This document shows, piece by piece, positions 34,891 to 44,343 of a DNA stretch of 64,000 bases (its first letter is position 1; each line of letters opens with the position of its first letter). The position numbers and the translations under genes are program-made. Under the pieces are notes generated by a model. That model did no database searches and was not told the origin of the DNA. It saw only the letters and a list, made by a program, of their open reading frames with translations. Origin of the DNA: Bosea sp. BIWAKO-01 (lineage in GTDB: Bacteria > Pseudomonadota > Alphaproteobacteria > Rhizobiales > Beijerinckiaceae); assembly GCF_001748145.1 (NCBI RefSeq), contig NZ_BCQA01000001.1, forward strand, positions 6,040,501 to 6,104,500, read 5' to 3'.

Positions 34891-35265
34891 ATGCATGACC
34901 TGCCGAAAAGCCTGATGGAACCGTGGAAACTGTCTCTGACCGCGGCCGTCAAGACACACAGGCTCGCCCTCGACAATGTGCGGAAGCTGGGCGAGCAGCA
35001 GCTGGACATGATGCGTGCCAGCATGGACCTGGGGTTTGCGCGCCTGAGGGCAGCTGCGGAAATTAGGGATGCCCAGGACCTGCTGGCTTTCCAGTCCGGC
35101 CAGATTGAGGCGGCGATGAGCCTGTCGGAGAAGCTGATCGCTGATGGCAAGGCGCTGGCTGACCTCGGCGACGGTATCTTGGCCGAGTGCGGCAGGTTGA
35201 CTGAGGATGTCATCGGCCAGCCGGCGCTGCCCTTGCCGGCGCAGTCTCCAAGAAAGGCGGCCTGA
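34891..35265 (+). CDS. phasin-family protein
   Basis: This 124-residue, nearly all-helical protein (MEPWKLSLTAAVKTHRLALD, QLDMMRASMDLGFARLRAAA) has the Ala/Gln-rich tail typical of phasins that coat polyhydroxyalkanoate granules. GAGAGGAAA precedes the ATG. A CTGC-N3-GCAG element lies just upstream. Its sequence is distinct from the other phasin-like gene at 32722. Call by composition, length and the possible PhaR site. Confidence 0.65.
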   Translation: MHDLPKSLMEPWKLSLTAAVKTHRLALDNVRKLGEQQLDMMRASMDLGFARLRAAAEIRDAQDLLAFQSGQIEAAMSLSEKLIADGKALADLGDGILAECGRLTEDVIGQPALPLPAQSPRKAA

Positions 35266-35389
35266 GCGGCTCCCGGAACACGCTGTCATCGTCCGGTCCG
35301 TGGCGGGTTTCGGACCGGGCCCGGCGATGACGCGAGGTGGCGGCCGGGGCGGCAGACGCCGAGTTTCCGAGGAAGAGGAGAGATCCTCC

Positions 35390-35548
35390 ATGCGAGCGAA
35401 CGCTGTCGCTGAGATCCTTGCGAGCGCTGACGAGCGTGCGGCGTTCGACATGGCCTGGGTCCAGATCGAGCGAAACGGATTGATTGTCGTGGGCAACGAG
35501 GCGAGCAGGAAAGAATGGCTCGCTCGCATCATTCGGGCGCTTTTCTAG
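35390..35548 (+). CDS. small hypothetical protein
   Basis: A 52-residue protein (MRANAVAEILASADERAAF...) with two likely helices. A strong GGAAGAGGAGAG element lies before the ATG at 35390, while the longer frame from 35207 overlaps the phasin gene. Unknown function. Confidence 0.55.
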   Translation: MRANAVAEILASADERAAFDMAWVQIERNGLIVVGNEASRKEWLARIIRALF

Positions 35549-35865
35549 GTGCTGCCAGGAGAGGACGTTGCACCTCACGCCCTCCAGCGGTTCTACTCGA
35601 CCGTTCCGATGTGAGCCTGCTGGATCGCGGCTCTTGCGGTGTGCAGAAGGACGTTGATCGCGACGCGCGGGCGAGACGGGAGCCAAGGCGGCTTTGACGG
35701 AAGTCGAATGCGTAAGCTTTGTTGATAACAATGTACTTGGAATTTCGATCGACATTGTTGGCAACACTGATTGCATCCTCAGCATATCGCCCTGCACATT
35801 TGCGGAACTTGAAGTCCAAATGTTTACGGCTAGAATTTTGTGAGTTGTGTTGAGGGGGAGTTGCG
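35549..35865. other. unassigned, AT-richer stretch
   Basis: GC content falls from about 35700 to 35850. No gene is seen. It should contain the promoter of the following gene. Confidence 0.4.
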
Positions 35866-36255
35866 ATGGCCTACCGCCCACACGATGTCATGTTCGGTTT
35901 CGCTGAGATGGACTGCGGTGCGCGCGTGGTCCTCGCCGTTCAAGGACACCCCTACCTGAGAGAGCCGAAGGTGGTCGAGATCGAAGGTCTCGATCTTAAT
36001 GCCGAGCTGTGCCTGCAAAACGGCTTTTTGCCGATTGGGCCGAATATCTGGACTCTGGTCGGTGATACTGACCAGGAGATGGCAGCGCAGTTTCTGGCTC
36101 GACTCGGGCTGATTTACGGGGCTCGGATCGCGGATATGGAACAGGCGTTGAATTTTGAAGAAAGCCATTCCCCGGTGGGGCTGGGTTTCAACCGGATCGA
36201 ATGGGCTGCGATGGTTGCGACATCCATCGCAGTGGCATCTTGGGTTGTCCTCTAA
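35866..36255 (+). CDS. hypothetical protein with C-terminal membrane helix
   Basis: This 129-residue protein has a soluble, mixed-strand N-terminal part (DVMFGFAEMDCGARVVLAVQ) and one likely membrane segment at the end (WAAMVATSIAVASWVVL). A GGGGGAG ribosome-binding site precedes the ATG. It lies next to an AT-richer region, suggesting a recent arrival. No family recognised. Confidence 0.6.
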   Translation: MAYRPHDVMFGFAEMDCGARVVLAVQGHPYLREPKVVEIEGLDLNAELCLQNGFLPIGPNIWTLVGDTDQEMAAQFLARLGLIYGARIADMEQALNFEESHSPVGLGFNRIEWAAMVATSIAVASWVVL

Positions 36256-36688
36256 CCAGGACGACTGAATCCAAAGTTCGGACGGCGCTTGTTGCTGGCG
36301 GGCGGTTGGCTCATGCCAATTGCTCTAACGGGACAGGCCCAGCGGCCGCTTCAATGTGACAACGCCATACTGTGTATTCGCGTCCGATCGATCTTCGTCA
36401 TGGTCCGCAACGTCCACGCGCGTCGTGCCGTGTGGCTCGTGGTTCGATCAGAGCTTGAGTCAATTCTCGGGACTTTCATTTCCGAGCCGTGCTCAAGCGG
36501 CGGCCAGACGATCCTGCTGCTTCCTCACAGCCCGGTCGGGATCGTGCAGCCGGATCAGCACTGCGATCTCGGGTGGCTTGATCAGGCAGCAAGGGAAACC
36601 CGGATTGCGACGCTGCGCCGTTCATCCGGTCCCGGCCAGGTCCGCTGCCGACCGCCGAGATTGACAGCATGTTCGTGAACAGGAAGGG
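36256..36688. other. unassigned stretch
   Basis: Open frames here lack coding character and known motifs. It sits at the boundary of the scarred accessory zone. Confidence 0.4.
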
Positions 36689-37075
36689 CTATGGGCGCTT
36701 CGCCTCACAGGAATGCTCGATGCTGCCGAGCATCGGATAGCCGGTCGCAGCAATCGTTGCGCGCAGCATGTCGTGGCATGCCCCATCGGCTGCGAGCCGC
36801 GCTGCGGCACGCTTGTCCTCGGCACTCGGATTCGCGGGCAGGTGAGCCCCGGCGCGGCAGAGACGGTAGGTAATCAGCCGCTCGATGAGCGGATTGAGTT
36901 CACCGAGTTTCAGCTTTTTCGGAATCTCTGGCGCAGCAGCGTCGAGATCGACGCCGACACAGGAGAATGGCTTGATGATCTCGGCCCATGATTGGGTGAA
37001 GAGCGTATCCTGCGCCAATGCGGCTGGGGCTAAGGAGAGCGCGACGAGTGCGCTTGCAAAACTGATGCGTTTCAT
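36689..37075 (-). CDS. secreted hypothetical protein
   Basis: This 128-residue protein has a signal peptide (MKRISFASALVALSLAPAALAQ). The mature part has several Cys (FSCVGV, YRLCRAG, GACHDM, HSCEAK). The start is placed at the signal peptide. Unknown function; possibly periplasmic with disulfides. Confidence 0.65.
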   Translation of the reverse strand: MKRISFASALVALSLAPAALAQDTLFTQSWAEIIKPFSCVGVDLDAAAPEIPKKLKLGELNPLIERLITYRLCRAGAHLPANPSAEDKRAAARLAADGACHDMLRATIAATGYPMLGSIEHSCEAKRP

Positions 37076-37289
37076 GGGTGATCGTCTGTCCAGCCGGCCT
37101 GTCGTCCCAGTCAGGGCCGCGCCGCACGACAGATGCGGACAGCCACGCCATCGGCGGCATGAGGCCGGCCCGTTCGCTGGGTGATGCGCGGCAGAGAGGC
37201 CAAGCACCAGCGGCCTGGACCGTCGCGCACAGGCTTGCGGCGCAGGGGAAGCGCTAGCCGACCGGCCCGCTCGCGGTCTTGTCATTATC

Positions 37290-37880
37290 GGCCAAAAGCT
37301 TGCTCGATCGTGCCGCAGGAAGCGGAACGGCCTCGGCCAGATCAAGGATGCGGTCTCCATCAGCGAACGGCCCGCATCCGCCGAGGATCGCGCCGTGCCC
37401 GGCCATTGGGAAGGCGATCTGATCGGCGTGGCCCGGAACAGCTACGTCGCCACGCTGGTCGAGCGTCACTCGCGCGACGTGATGCTGGTCAAGATCGCCA
37501 ACAAGGACACCGAGAGCGTCGTCTCCGCCCTGATCAAACAGTCCCGGAAACTGCCCGGCGAACTCTATCAGTCCCTGACCTGGGATCGGGGCAAAGAGCT
37601 CGCCGATCACAAACGCCTGGCTCTCGCCTCGAACGTCGAGGCCTACTTCTGCGATCCCAGGTCACCCTGGCAACGCGGCTCCAACGAAAACGCCAATCGG
37701 CTGCTGCGACAGTACCTACCTCACGGGACCGACCTGTCCCTGCAAAGCCAGGCCCAGCCAGCGCCATCGCCCGACAGCTCAACCAACGGCCAAGAAAAAC
37801 CTTGCTCTATCGAACCCCAGCGGAGACATTCGCAGAGTGTGTTGCAGCGATCAGTTCAGCCCACCGTGGTGAGCTGACAC
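37290..37880 (+). pseudogene. truncated, frameshifted IS30-family transposase
   Basis: The reading VPGHWEGDLIGVARNSYVAT, DVMLVKIANKDTES and WDRGKELADHK is the DDE core of an IS30 transposase (conserved Asp, Glu around WDRG). The N-terminal part is missing, and a +1 shift near 37750 moves the C-terminal block (AIARQLNQRPRKTLLYRTPAE) to another frame. It is not functional. Confidence 0.88.
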
Positions 37881-37969
37881 TCCCATCCATCGCCTCAAGT
37901 CGCAGCAACTGAGCTGCGGATTTCGCACGCGTTTCCGGCTTCGCGGGGCGGGGGGCGATCGCGGAGCTT

Positions 37970-38365
37970 TCAGGGCAGGGCTTCGGCGGCGAACACCTTC
38001 TGGACGATCTGCCAGCGCCCGTTGAGGTAAAAGCACGACAGCAGGTCTGTCACTTCGCGGGGCGGGATCCGCAGGCGGAGCTTGAGCAGCGCCATGTCAC
38101 GGGTCATGGCGATGGAGAGGATCTGGTCGGCGCGCACGGCGCCGGCATCCTGCGGTGAGGTCAGGTTCCTGACCGCGTCGAGCCAGGCCGCGACAGGGGT
38201 AACCACCACGCTGTTGCCATCGCCGCGCCGGGTGACCAGGGCGACAGGGTCGAAGATGCTCGCGAACCTGTCGGCGTCCATCGCGTAGGCGGCGTCGAAG
38301 TAGGTTTTCGCCAGGGCGACCAATCCATCTATGTTTCCCGTCGAGGGCGTGTCCTGCTGTGTCAT
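37970..38365 (-). CDS. nuclear-transport-factor-2-fold (SnoaL/lumazine-binding-like) protein
   Basis: This 131-residue protein reads as an NTF2-fold domain (LVALAKTYFDAAYAMDADRFASIF) ending with FYLNGRWQIVQKVF, as in the putative lumazine-binding / SnoaL-like families. Such proteins bind or isomerise small ring compounds. The ATG at 38365 has AAGGGAA just before it and is preferred over 38380. It is divergent from a LysR regulator, which probably controls it. Confidence 0.75.
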   Translation of the reverse strand: MTQQDTPSTGNIDGLVALAKTYFDAAYAMDADRFASIFDPVALVTRRGDGNSVVVTPVAAWLDAVRNLTSPQDAGAVRADQILSIAMTRDMALLKLRLRIPPREVTDLLSCFYLNGRWQIVQKVFAAEALP

Positions 38366-38438
38366 GGTGTTTCCCTTCAAATTCAGCGTCCAGCAGAGTA
38401 TAAAGACGCGGCGGCAAACTTTAATCTGCGCGCGCTAA

Positions 38439-38455
38439 TCAGCCTTGTAAGCTGA
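38439..38455. promoter_or_regulatory. candidate LysR operator
   Basis: TCAGC-N7-GCTGA is an inverted repeat with AT-rich flanks in the 111-bp space between the NTF2-fold gene and its divergent LysR regulator. Confidence 0.45.
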
Positions 38456-38476
38456 GCTAAGCAATCGAAGGCGTTC

Positions 38477-39457
38477 ATGAAAACTTCTCTTCTGTCTGCC
38501 GGAGGCTTCAACCAGCTCCGCGCCTTCGTGGCCGTCGCCGGTTCGCTGAACTTCAGCCGGGCGGCCGAGAACCTCGGTGTGTCATCCTCGGCGCTCAGCC
38601 AGATGGTCCGAGCGCTCGAGGAGCAGGTCGGGGTCAGCCTGTTCAACCGCACCACCCGCAGCGTCTCCCTGACCGAGGCGGGGGCCAAGCTGTTCGAACG
38701 GGTCCAGCCCGCCGTCGCGGAGCTGGCGGAGGCGCTGGGCGAGACCCGCGAGCGCCGCGCCCATCCCGCGGGGACCGTGCGGTTGCACTGTTTCCGGGCG
38801 GCGGCGGAGCTCTACCTGACGCCGATCCTCCGTGACTTCAGCGAGGCCTATCCGCAGGTCGTACTCGACGTCACCCTCGACGACGCCATCGTGGACATCG
38901 TGGCCGAGGGCTATGACGCCGCCATCCGCCTCGGGGAGGTGATCGACAAGGACCTCATTGCGGTGAAACTCGGCCCGGACCTACGCCAGACCGCGGTCGC
39001 CTCGCCCGACTATCTCGCCCGGCACGGGACGCCGGCCCATCCGCGCGACCTTCTCACCCATCGCTGCATCGGCTGGCGATGGCCGGGGCAAAAGACGCCG
39101 TACAAGTGGGAGTTCATGGAAGACGGCAAGTGGTTCGAGGTCGCCATCGACGGCCCCCTGATCTCCAACATGAAGGACTTCGGGGTGCAGGCGGCGGTCG
39201 ACGGGGTCGGCGTCGCATTCGCCAGCCAGCAGCTGATCGCACCCCACATTGCTGAGGGCCGCCTTGTCGCGCTGCTCGAGACCTGGTCGGCTCCCTTTCC
39301 CGGTTACTACCTCTGCTATCCCGCCCAACGGCAGATGGCGCCGCCGCTTCGCGCCGTGATCGACGCCATCCGCGGCGGCTCGCGCGAGAGTAACGGCGTG
39401 GAGACGGCGGCGGCGATCGGCGCGGCTGTCCCCCGAGGTCTGCGCCCACACCAGTAA
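38477..39457 (+). CDS. LysR-family transcriptional regulator
   Basis: The 326-residue protein has the LysR helix-turn-helix (FVAVAGSLNFSRAAENLGVS, LSQMVRALEEQVGVSLFNR) followed by the effector domain (RLGEVIDKDLIAVKLGPDLR). It is of the CrgA-like group that often controls the divergent neighbour, here the NTF2-fold gene. The effector is unknown. Confidence 0.92.
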   Translation: MKTSLLSAGGFNQLRAFVAVAGSLNFSRAAENLGVSSSALSQMVRALEEQVGVSLFNRTTRSVSLTEAGAKLFERVQPAVAELAEALGETRERRAHPAGTVRLHCFRAAAELYLTPILRDFSEAYPQVVLDVTLDDAIVDIVAEGYDAAIRLGEVIDKDLIAVKLGPDLRQTAVASPDYLARHGTPAHPRDLLTHRCIGWRWPGQKTPYKWEFMEDGKWFEVAIDGPLISNMKDFGVQAAVDGVGVAFASQQLIAPHIAEGRLVALLETWSAPFPGYYLCYPAQRQMAPPLRAVIDAIRGGSRESNGVETAAAIGAAVPRGLRPHQ

Positions 39458-39627
39458 CGCGAGGCGCACCGTCGCCAGGCGCATCAACAAGAGTTTTTAA
39501 ACCTCGCCGGGGCTCATTGCTTTTCCGGCCGCGTGACCGCCGGGAGATTGTCGTGTCGCTGACGGTTGGAGCGCCTCGGGCGTCCGAGAAGGTTTGCAGT
39601 GGCGAACCGCTACATCTGCAATGGGTG

Positions 39628-41175
39628 GAGGCCGTGTGGAAACGTCTTTCAGGGTCGTGCTCTGACGATGCGACAGGGTCTGAGGGTCAGGCTCTCATGG
39701 CCTTCATCAACGTCGCCGCGCCGAGGATGGCGATGGCCCGCTTGAGATTGTAGGCCAGCACATGGAGGCTCATCTCGGTTCCGACATTGGGGAGGTGGCG
39801 GGTCAGGAAGTGACTTCGGCCCATCCAGTCCTTGATCGTGCCGAAGACGTGCTCGACCGTGCGCCTTCGGATCCGCATGGCGTCGGGCATGCGATCGAGC
39901 CGGCGCTGCATGGCCTCGATCACCACCTCGTGCTCCCAGCGCTTGATGCGGCGCTGCTTGCCGGTGGTGCATTGGTCTTTGACCAGGCAGGCTCCGCAGC
40001 CGTCGGCCCAGTAGGTATGGAGTGTCAGATCCTTCTCGACCGATGAGAAGCGCCATGTGAGCGTCTCGCCGGCGGGACAGCGATAGGTGTCGCTCGGAGC
40101 ATCGTAGGTGAAGTCCTGCTTGCCCCAGCGCCCGTCGGCTTTGGCCCCTGATGTCAGGGGCTTGGGGACGATGGCGGAGATGCCGATCTCGTCGCAGGCC
40201 AGGACCTCCTCGCCTGAGAAGTAGCCGCGATCGGCCAGCACAGTCAGCGCACCGGCTCCTGTCGCATCCTTTGCCTGACGCCCCATGCTGGCGAGCTGGC
40301 TGCGGTCGTGGCCGATGTTGGTGACCTCATGAGCCACGATCAGATGATGTTTGGCGTCGACCGCCGCCTGAACGTTGTAGCCGACGAGGCCAGTGCCCTT
40401 GCCGTTGGTGGCCATGGCGCGGGCGTCGGGATCGGTCAGCGAGACCTGACGGTCTGGCGCCACCGCGACGACGTGGTCCATCGCCTGGAGGTCACGCATC
40501 TGCTGACGCAGGCGATCAAGCCGGTCCTTGAGGCGGATGCTGCGCATCTGCGCGACGTCATCCTCCTGCCGGTCGGCCGTATCGAGCAGCGACAGATAGC
40601 GTGCGATGCTTGCCTCCACCTGCTCCATCCGGCGACGGATCGCGCCGGGCGTGAAGTTCTTGTCGCGCGTGTTGACGGCCTTGAACCGGCTGCCGTCCAC
40701 GGCCACGGTGCCGCCTGCCAGAAGGCCGAGTTGGCGGCACAGCACGACGAACTGCGCGCAGGCAGCCCGGATCGCAGCCCCATTGTCACGGCGAAAGTCG
40801 GCGATGGTCTTGAAGTCGGGCGCAAGCTTGCCCGTCAGCCACATCACCTCGACGTTGCGGCCGGCCTCGCGCTCCAGCCGGCGGCTCGACTGAACCTGGT
40901 TGAGGTAGCCGTAGAGGTACAGCTTGAGAAGGGTAGCGGGGTGGTATCCAGGCCGCCCCGTCGAGGCCGGGCCGGCAAAGCCCATCGTTCCCAGATCGAG
41001 TTCGTCGATGAAGACATCCACCACCCGGACCGGATTATCTTCGCTGACGTAGTCCTCAAGACAGTCGGGCAGGAGCAGTCTCTGCAGCCGGGTCTCGCCT
41101 TCGATGTAGCGCGCCATGCAAGCCCTCGGATCGCTCCAGAAAGCCTACCAGATCAGCCCGTTTCCACACAGCCTC
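39628..41175 (-). mobile_element. complete IS1182-family insertion sequence
   Basis: Terminal inverted repeats of 17 bp, GAGGCCGTGTGGAAACG at 39628-39644 and its inverse at 41159-41175, have one mismatch. A possible 4-bp target repeat GGTG flanks both ends. The element encodes one full-length transposase. A truncated second copy in the same direction lies at 42169-42821. Confidence 0.93.
39687..41117 (-). CDS. IS1182-family transposase
   Basis: This 476-residue DDE transposase has the N-terminal DUF772-type domain (GRPGYHPATLLKLYLYGYLN). The catalytic core regions VDGSRFKAVNTRDKN, ADRGYFSGEEV and the C-terminal RRRTVEHVFGTIKDWMG (with the conserved Glu) are all present. Full length with intact motifs, so probably active. 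Confidence 0.95.
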   Translation of the reverse strand: MARYIEGETRLQRLLLPDCLEDYVSEDNPVRVVDVFIDELDLGTMGFAGPASTGRPGYHPATLLKLYLYGYLNQVQSSRRLEREAGRNVEVMWLTGKLAPDFKTIADFRRDNGAAIRAACAQFVVLCRQLGLLAGGTVAVDGSRFKAVNTRDKNFTPGAIRRRMEQVEASIARYLSLLDTADRQEDDVAQMRSIRLKDRLDRLRQQMRDLQAMDHVVAVAPDRQVSLTDPDARAMATNGKGTGLVGYNVQAAVDAKHHLIVAHEVTNIGHDRSQLASMGRQAKDATGAGALTVLADRGYFSGEEVLACDEIGISAIVPKPLTSGAKADGRWGKQDFTYDAPSDTYRCPAGETLTWRFSSVEKDLTLHTYWADGCGACLVKDQCTTGKQRRIKRWEHEVVIEAMQRRLDRMPDAMRIRRRTVEHVFGTIKDWMGRSHFLTRHLPNVGTEMSLHVLAYNLKRAIAILGAATLMKAMRA

Positions 41176-41539
41176 GGTGGATAGCTGAACGTCGCGACCG
41201 CCGCCGCAAACGACCTGATCGCGCCAGTTGCAGACATTGGCGTCTTACCCCGAAGCAGACATTGCCAATCCGCTCGCCTGACTTCCGTTCCCGCCCCTTC
41301 TCAGACCCTAGCGAAGTCCGCTTTGCGGCAAGCTCGCCAATGTCAGGTTTCGAGCGAACACCTGATCACCGCTCTCGACCCATAGTCCACGCTCGCGGCT
41401 TTGCCCCGCTTGGTCAGGTCCTGACCATTTTTCGAAGACCTTGCTGCGGGAGGACCACGCACCCCTTAGCAGTAGCGCATCGCGGGAATCGGCGAACGGG
41501 AAATAAAGTCGGCGAGTGCGGAGTGCGCCGCCGTGATGT

Positions 41540-42168
41540 CTATGCGGCGGGCGCGGGCGGCGGCCTTGAGAACGCATCGAGAAAGTCGGGGGGGGCTGTC
41601 GCCCGTTGTCGATGTAGAAGGCATCGAGGCGACGGCGGGTGCCCGCCCCCGGTGCGAGGCCGAGGAATGCGGCCGCGTTCTGGTAAAAGAAACCGGGCAA
41701 ATAATCGCGCCCGAGAACGTCCGTCATCACCTTCTCGAACGACGCCCGGTATTTTCGCGCACCCGGCAGCCGGCCGAGGAACGTCCAATCCGTTCCGTAC
41801 ATCAATCGCGCCTTGGCGGCGCGGGGCAGCCTGCGCATCTTCTCGACGAGGCTTCTCGTCTCCGGGTCATCGGTGCCTTCGAGAAAGTTGGCGACGTCGC
41901 CAACATCGGCATAAAGATTGGGATAGCGCCGGTCGGCATCGGCGAGCATCGCAGCCACTTCCGCGGTCCAGACGTTTGCGCCCCCTTTATCGTGAAAATT
42001 CCAAAGGCCGCCGGCATGGGCAAGGTTGAGGCGCAGCGTGGACATGTTGGGCAGGTCGAGAACGTCCTTCCAGAACTTCGGTCGCGCTTGTTGCATGGCC
42101 GCGTCGGTCGGGCCATTCGAGTAGCCGCAGTGCGCCATGATAGGCACTTCGTTCTCGACACAGAATTT
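41540..42168 (-). pseudogene. amidohydrolase (TIM-barrel, PF04909-like) truncated by an insertion sequence
   Basis: The minus-strand reading contains VPIMAHCGYSNGPTD, LNLAHAGG, YGTDWTFLG and FYQNAAAFLGLA. These are the metal-binding and active-site segments of the amidohydrolase-2 family. Its 5' part is missing exactly where the truncated IS copy starts (42168/42169). The 3' end runs into an altered tail with a homopolymer. It is adjacent to the complete IS copy, so two insertion events or a recombination shaped it. Confidence 0.88.
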
Positions 42169-42821
42169 GGTCCTTGAGGCGGATGCTGCGCATCTGCGCG
42201 ACGTCATCCTCCTGCCGGTCGGCCGTATCGAGCAGCGACAGATAGCGTGCGATGCTTGCCTCCACCTGCTCCATCCGGCGACGGATCGCGCCGGGCGTGA
42301 AGTTCTTGTCGCGCGTGTTGACGGCCTTGAACCGGCTGCCGTCCACGGCCACGGTGCCGCCTGCCAGAAGGCCGAGTTGGCGGCACAGCACGACGAACTG
42401 CGCGCAGGCAGCCCGGATCGCAGCCCCATTGTCACGGCGAAAGTCGGCGATGGTCTTGAAGTCGGGCGCAAGCTTGCCCGTCAGCCACATCACCTCGACG
42501 TTGCGGCCGGCCTCGCGCTCCAGCCGGCGGCTCGACTGAACCTGGTTGAGGTAGCCGTAGAGGTACAGCTTGAGAAGGGTAGCGGGGTGGTATCCAGGCC
42601 GCCCCGTCGAGGCCGGGCCGGCAAAGCCCATCGTTCCCAGATCGAGTTCGTCGATGAAGACATCCACCACCCGGACCGGATTATCTTCGCTGACGTAGTC
42701 CTCAAGACAGTCGGGCAGGAGCAGTCTCTGCAGCCGGGTCTCGCCTTCGATGTAGCGCGCCATGCAAGCCCTCGGATCGCTCCAGAAAGCCTACCAGATC
42801 AGCCCGTTTCCACACAGCCTC
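42169..42821 (-). mobile_element. truncated second IS1182-family copy
   Basis: Bases 42169-42821 match 40523-41175 of the complete copy (constant offset 1646). They include the right inverted repeat (42805-42821) and the 5' part of the transposase. The transposase 3' half and the left inverted repeat are lost. It ends within the transposase reading frame at the amidohydrolase fragment. Confidence 0.93.
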
Positions 42822-42965
42822 CACCCTCTTGGGACCTTCGGCACGCCCGCTGATGGGCATGTCCGATGCCGTGAAGGCGATGCTGATACCTGTCCGCATC
42901 CGGCAGTATCGCAGATCATCCGATGCACGGAATCCCAAGCAGGACTCCTCCGTTCCGATCAATCC

Positions 42966-43044
42966 ACTTGCCCGCCTCGGCCAGTGCCACCGCGATCGTC
43001 TCCTTGTGCACATTAAGGCTGACATAGGTGATAGGCTTCTCCAT
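42966..43044 (-). pseudogene. IS110-family transposase N-terminal fragment
   Basis: From the ATG at 43044 the minus strand reads MEKPITYVSLNVHKETIAVA, which is the start of IS110-family DEDD transposases (usually YVGLDVHKETIAVA; here the first catalytic Asp reads Asn). The frame then stops within about 40 codons. Only a scrap remains. Confidence 0.85.
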
Positions 43045-43148
43045 GCCCCGTCACCTATGCAAGAGGCTCGGTGCCGGACCACCCAGCGCAACCCTCGCAA
43101 CCTGCATACTGTGAGACGGGGCGCCCCTATCTCAGGCGGACATCTGGT

Positions 43149-43730
43149 CTAGCGCGTTGGAGGAATACTGTCCGACGCGTGGCGGGGTTTGGCTAACCGC
43201 GTACGGTCCTTGCCGAGGCCGGTCGCTTCGAGAAGCCCCTTCCGCTTGGCATCGTAATAGTACCCGCTCCGATAGTAGCGGTCGGCGCGGTTCTGGTCGC
43301 GATCGGCCACGAGCCAGGCTCCCCGCAGATATTTGAGCCCATAGGTGAGATTGACCTCGGGATCGAGCAACCCCACTGCCGGGCCGGTGTAACCCATGCT
43401 GCGCGCCGTTGCGTGCTTGATCTGCATCAATCCAAAATGACCACCGTTCTGGGCGGTTGGGCGAAAGTTGCTCTCGCGCTTGACGATTCGCCGGACCAAA
43501 TCCGAGGGAAGTTCGTAATGCGCTGACTGCTGTTCGATGATCCGGTCGATGCCTGCGCGCGCCGGGCCGCCTGGTGACCGAGGATCAACTGACTGTTCGC
43601 CGGAGTAAGGAAGCGGTTTCGCTGCCTCCGCGAACGTGTCGTCCGGAACGATGCATCCTCCAACCCCGGCAGACAGCAAGGTGATACCGGCTGCAACGAG
43701 ACGTCTTTGCCACGGCAATCTGGCCTCCAT
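43149..43730 (-). CDS. lytic transglycosylase (SLT domain) lipoprotein
   Basis: This 193-residue protein has a lipoprotein signal (TLLSAGVGGC, acylated Cys about C26) and a SLT-type lysozyme fold: catalytic Glu in VKRESNFRP (E86), GHFGLMQIKHATARSMGY, then NLTYGLKYLRG. Such enzymes cut peptidoglycan between MurNAc and GlcNAc. It looks intact, though it lies among IS debris. A specialised role in a secretion or conjugation system cannot be shown here. Confidence 0.9.
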   Translation of the reverse strand: MEARLPWQRRLVAAGITLLSAGVGGCIVPDDTFAEAAKPLPYSGEQSVDPRSPGGPARAGIDRIIEQQSAHYELPSDLVRRIVKRESNFRPTAQNGGHFGLMQIKHATARSMGYTGPAVGLLDPEVNLTYGLKYLRGAWLVADRDQNRADRYYRSGYYYDAKRKGLLEATGLGKDRTRLAKPRHASDSIPPTR

Positions 43731-44162
43731 CAGCTGATGAATCTGCTCACGGGGACGCCAACTCTGGGCTCAACCCATCCGCGGCACCTGCAAATTATGG
43801 AAGGTACGAATGGATGACTGGGCGAGCTTCAGGAGGAAAGGCCAAGTTCGGCCGCGACACAATAGGGATTCGAGTGACTTGCTTGGGTCGCGATGAGACG
43901 TAGCCTCGGCTTGCCAGGGCGCATGTACTACCGCCTCATCGAGCGTCTGCTTCCGGACCGAGATCGAAGGGCTAAAATCGACCCAACGCAGACATTCGCG
44001 GTGCACTGTCCGACGGTCGAGATGTGGCCCTTTGCCAACCGCTTCATCCAGAGCAGCCGGTGCCAGCCAACCTTCTCAGCTTCCTCCCAAAAGTCAGCGC
44101 ATTTTGATTTAACTCAAAGTGACCAACCGCGATGGATGTTTGAATCCCTCATCGGCCCCGGC
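43731..44162. other. unassigned stretch with a decayed segment and a FNR-like box
   Basis: A segment near 43923-43985 resembles 26109-26170. TTGAT-TTAA-CTCAA at 44104-44117 is one mismatch from the FNR/FixK consensus. No gene is convincing. Confidence 0.4.
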
Positions 44163-44265
44163 CTGTCGACGCTCGCCTGCAAGAGCATGGATGCCTGCAC
44201 CGGGGTCGGCGCCCGGTGTGTGTCGGGCTGGACGGGTACCCAGAAAGCTGCGGCCTGGCCCTGTC
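44163..44265 (+). pseudogene. phasin-like gene 3' remnant
   Basis: The reading LSTLACKSMDACTGVGARCV and SGWTGTQKAA corresponds to residues near the end of the phasin at 32722 (LSTLARRNMDAWTGVGAQYV). Similarity continues through the following hairpin. The 5' part is absent. Confidence 0.85.
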
Positions 44266-44343
44266 ACGAAGCCTGCCTGAGCTGGCCTTCGCCGCTCGGC
44301 TCAGACGAGCCAGGGACATCCTGCCGCGCTCCAGAGGCTCACC

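Noticed and set aside
40308..42029. Long plus-strand open frame across the IS1182 copy and amidohydrolase fragment
   Set aside because: Antisense to the transposase and without known motifs; a shadow frame.
41308..42471. A 387-codon frame that fuses transposase DNA to the amidohydrolase
   Set aside because: The part in the IS is the wrong frame of the transposase, so this is an accidental join rather than a gene fusion.
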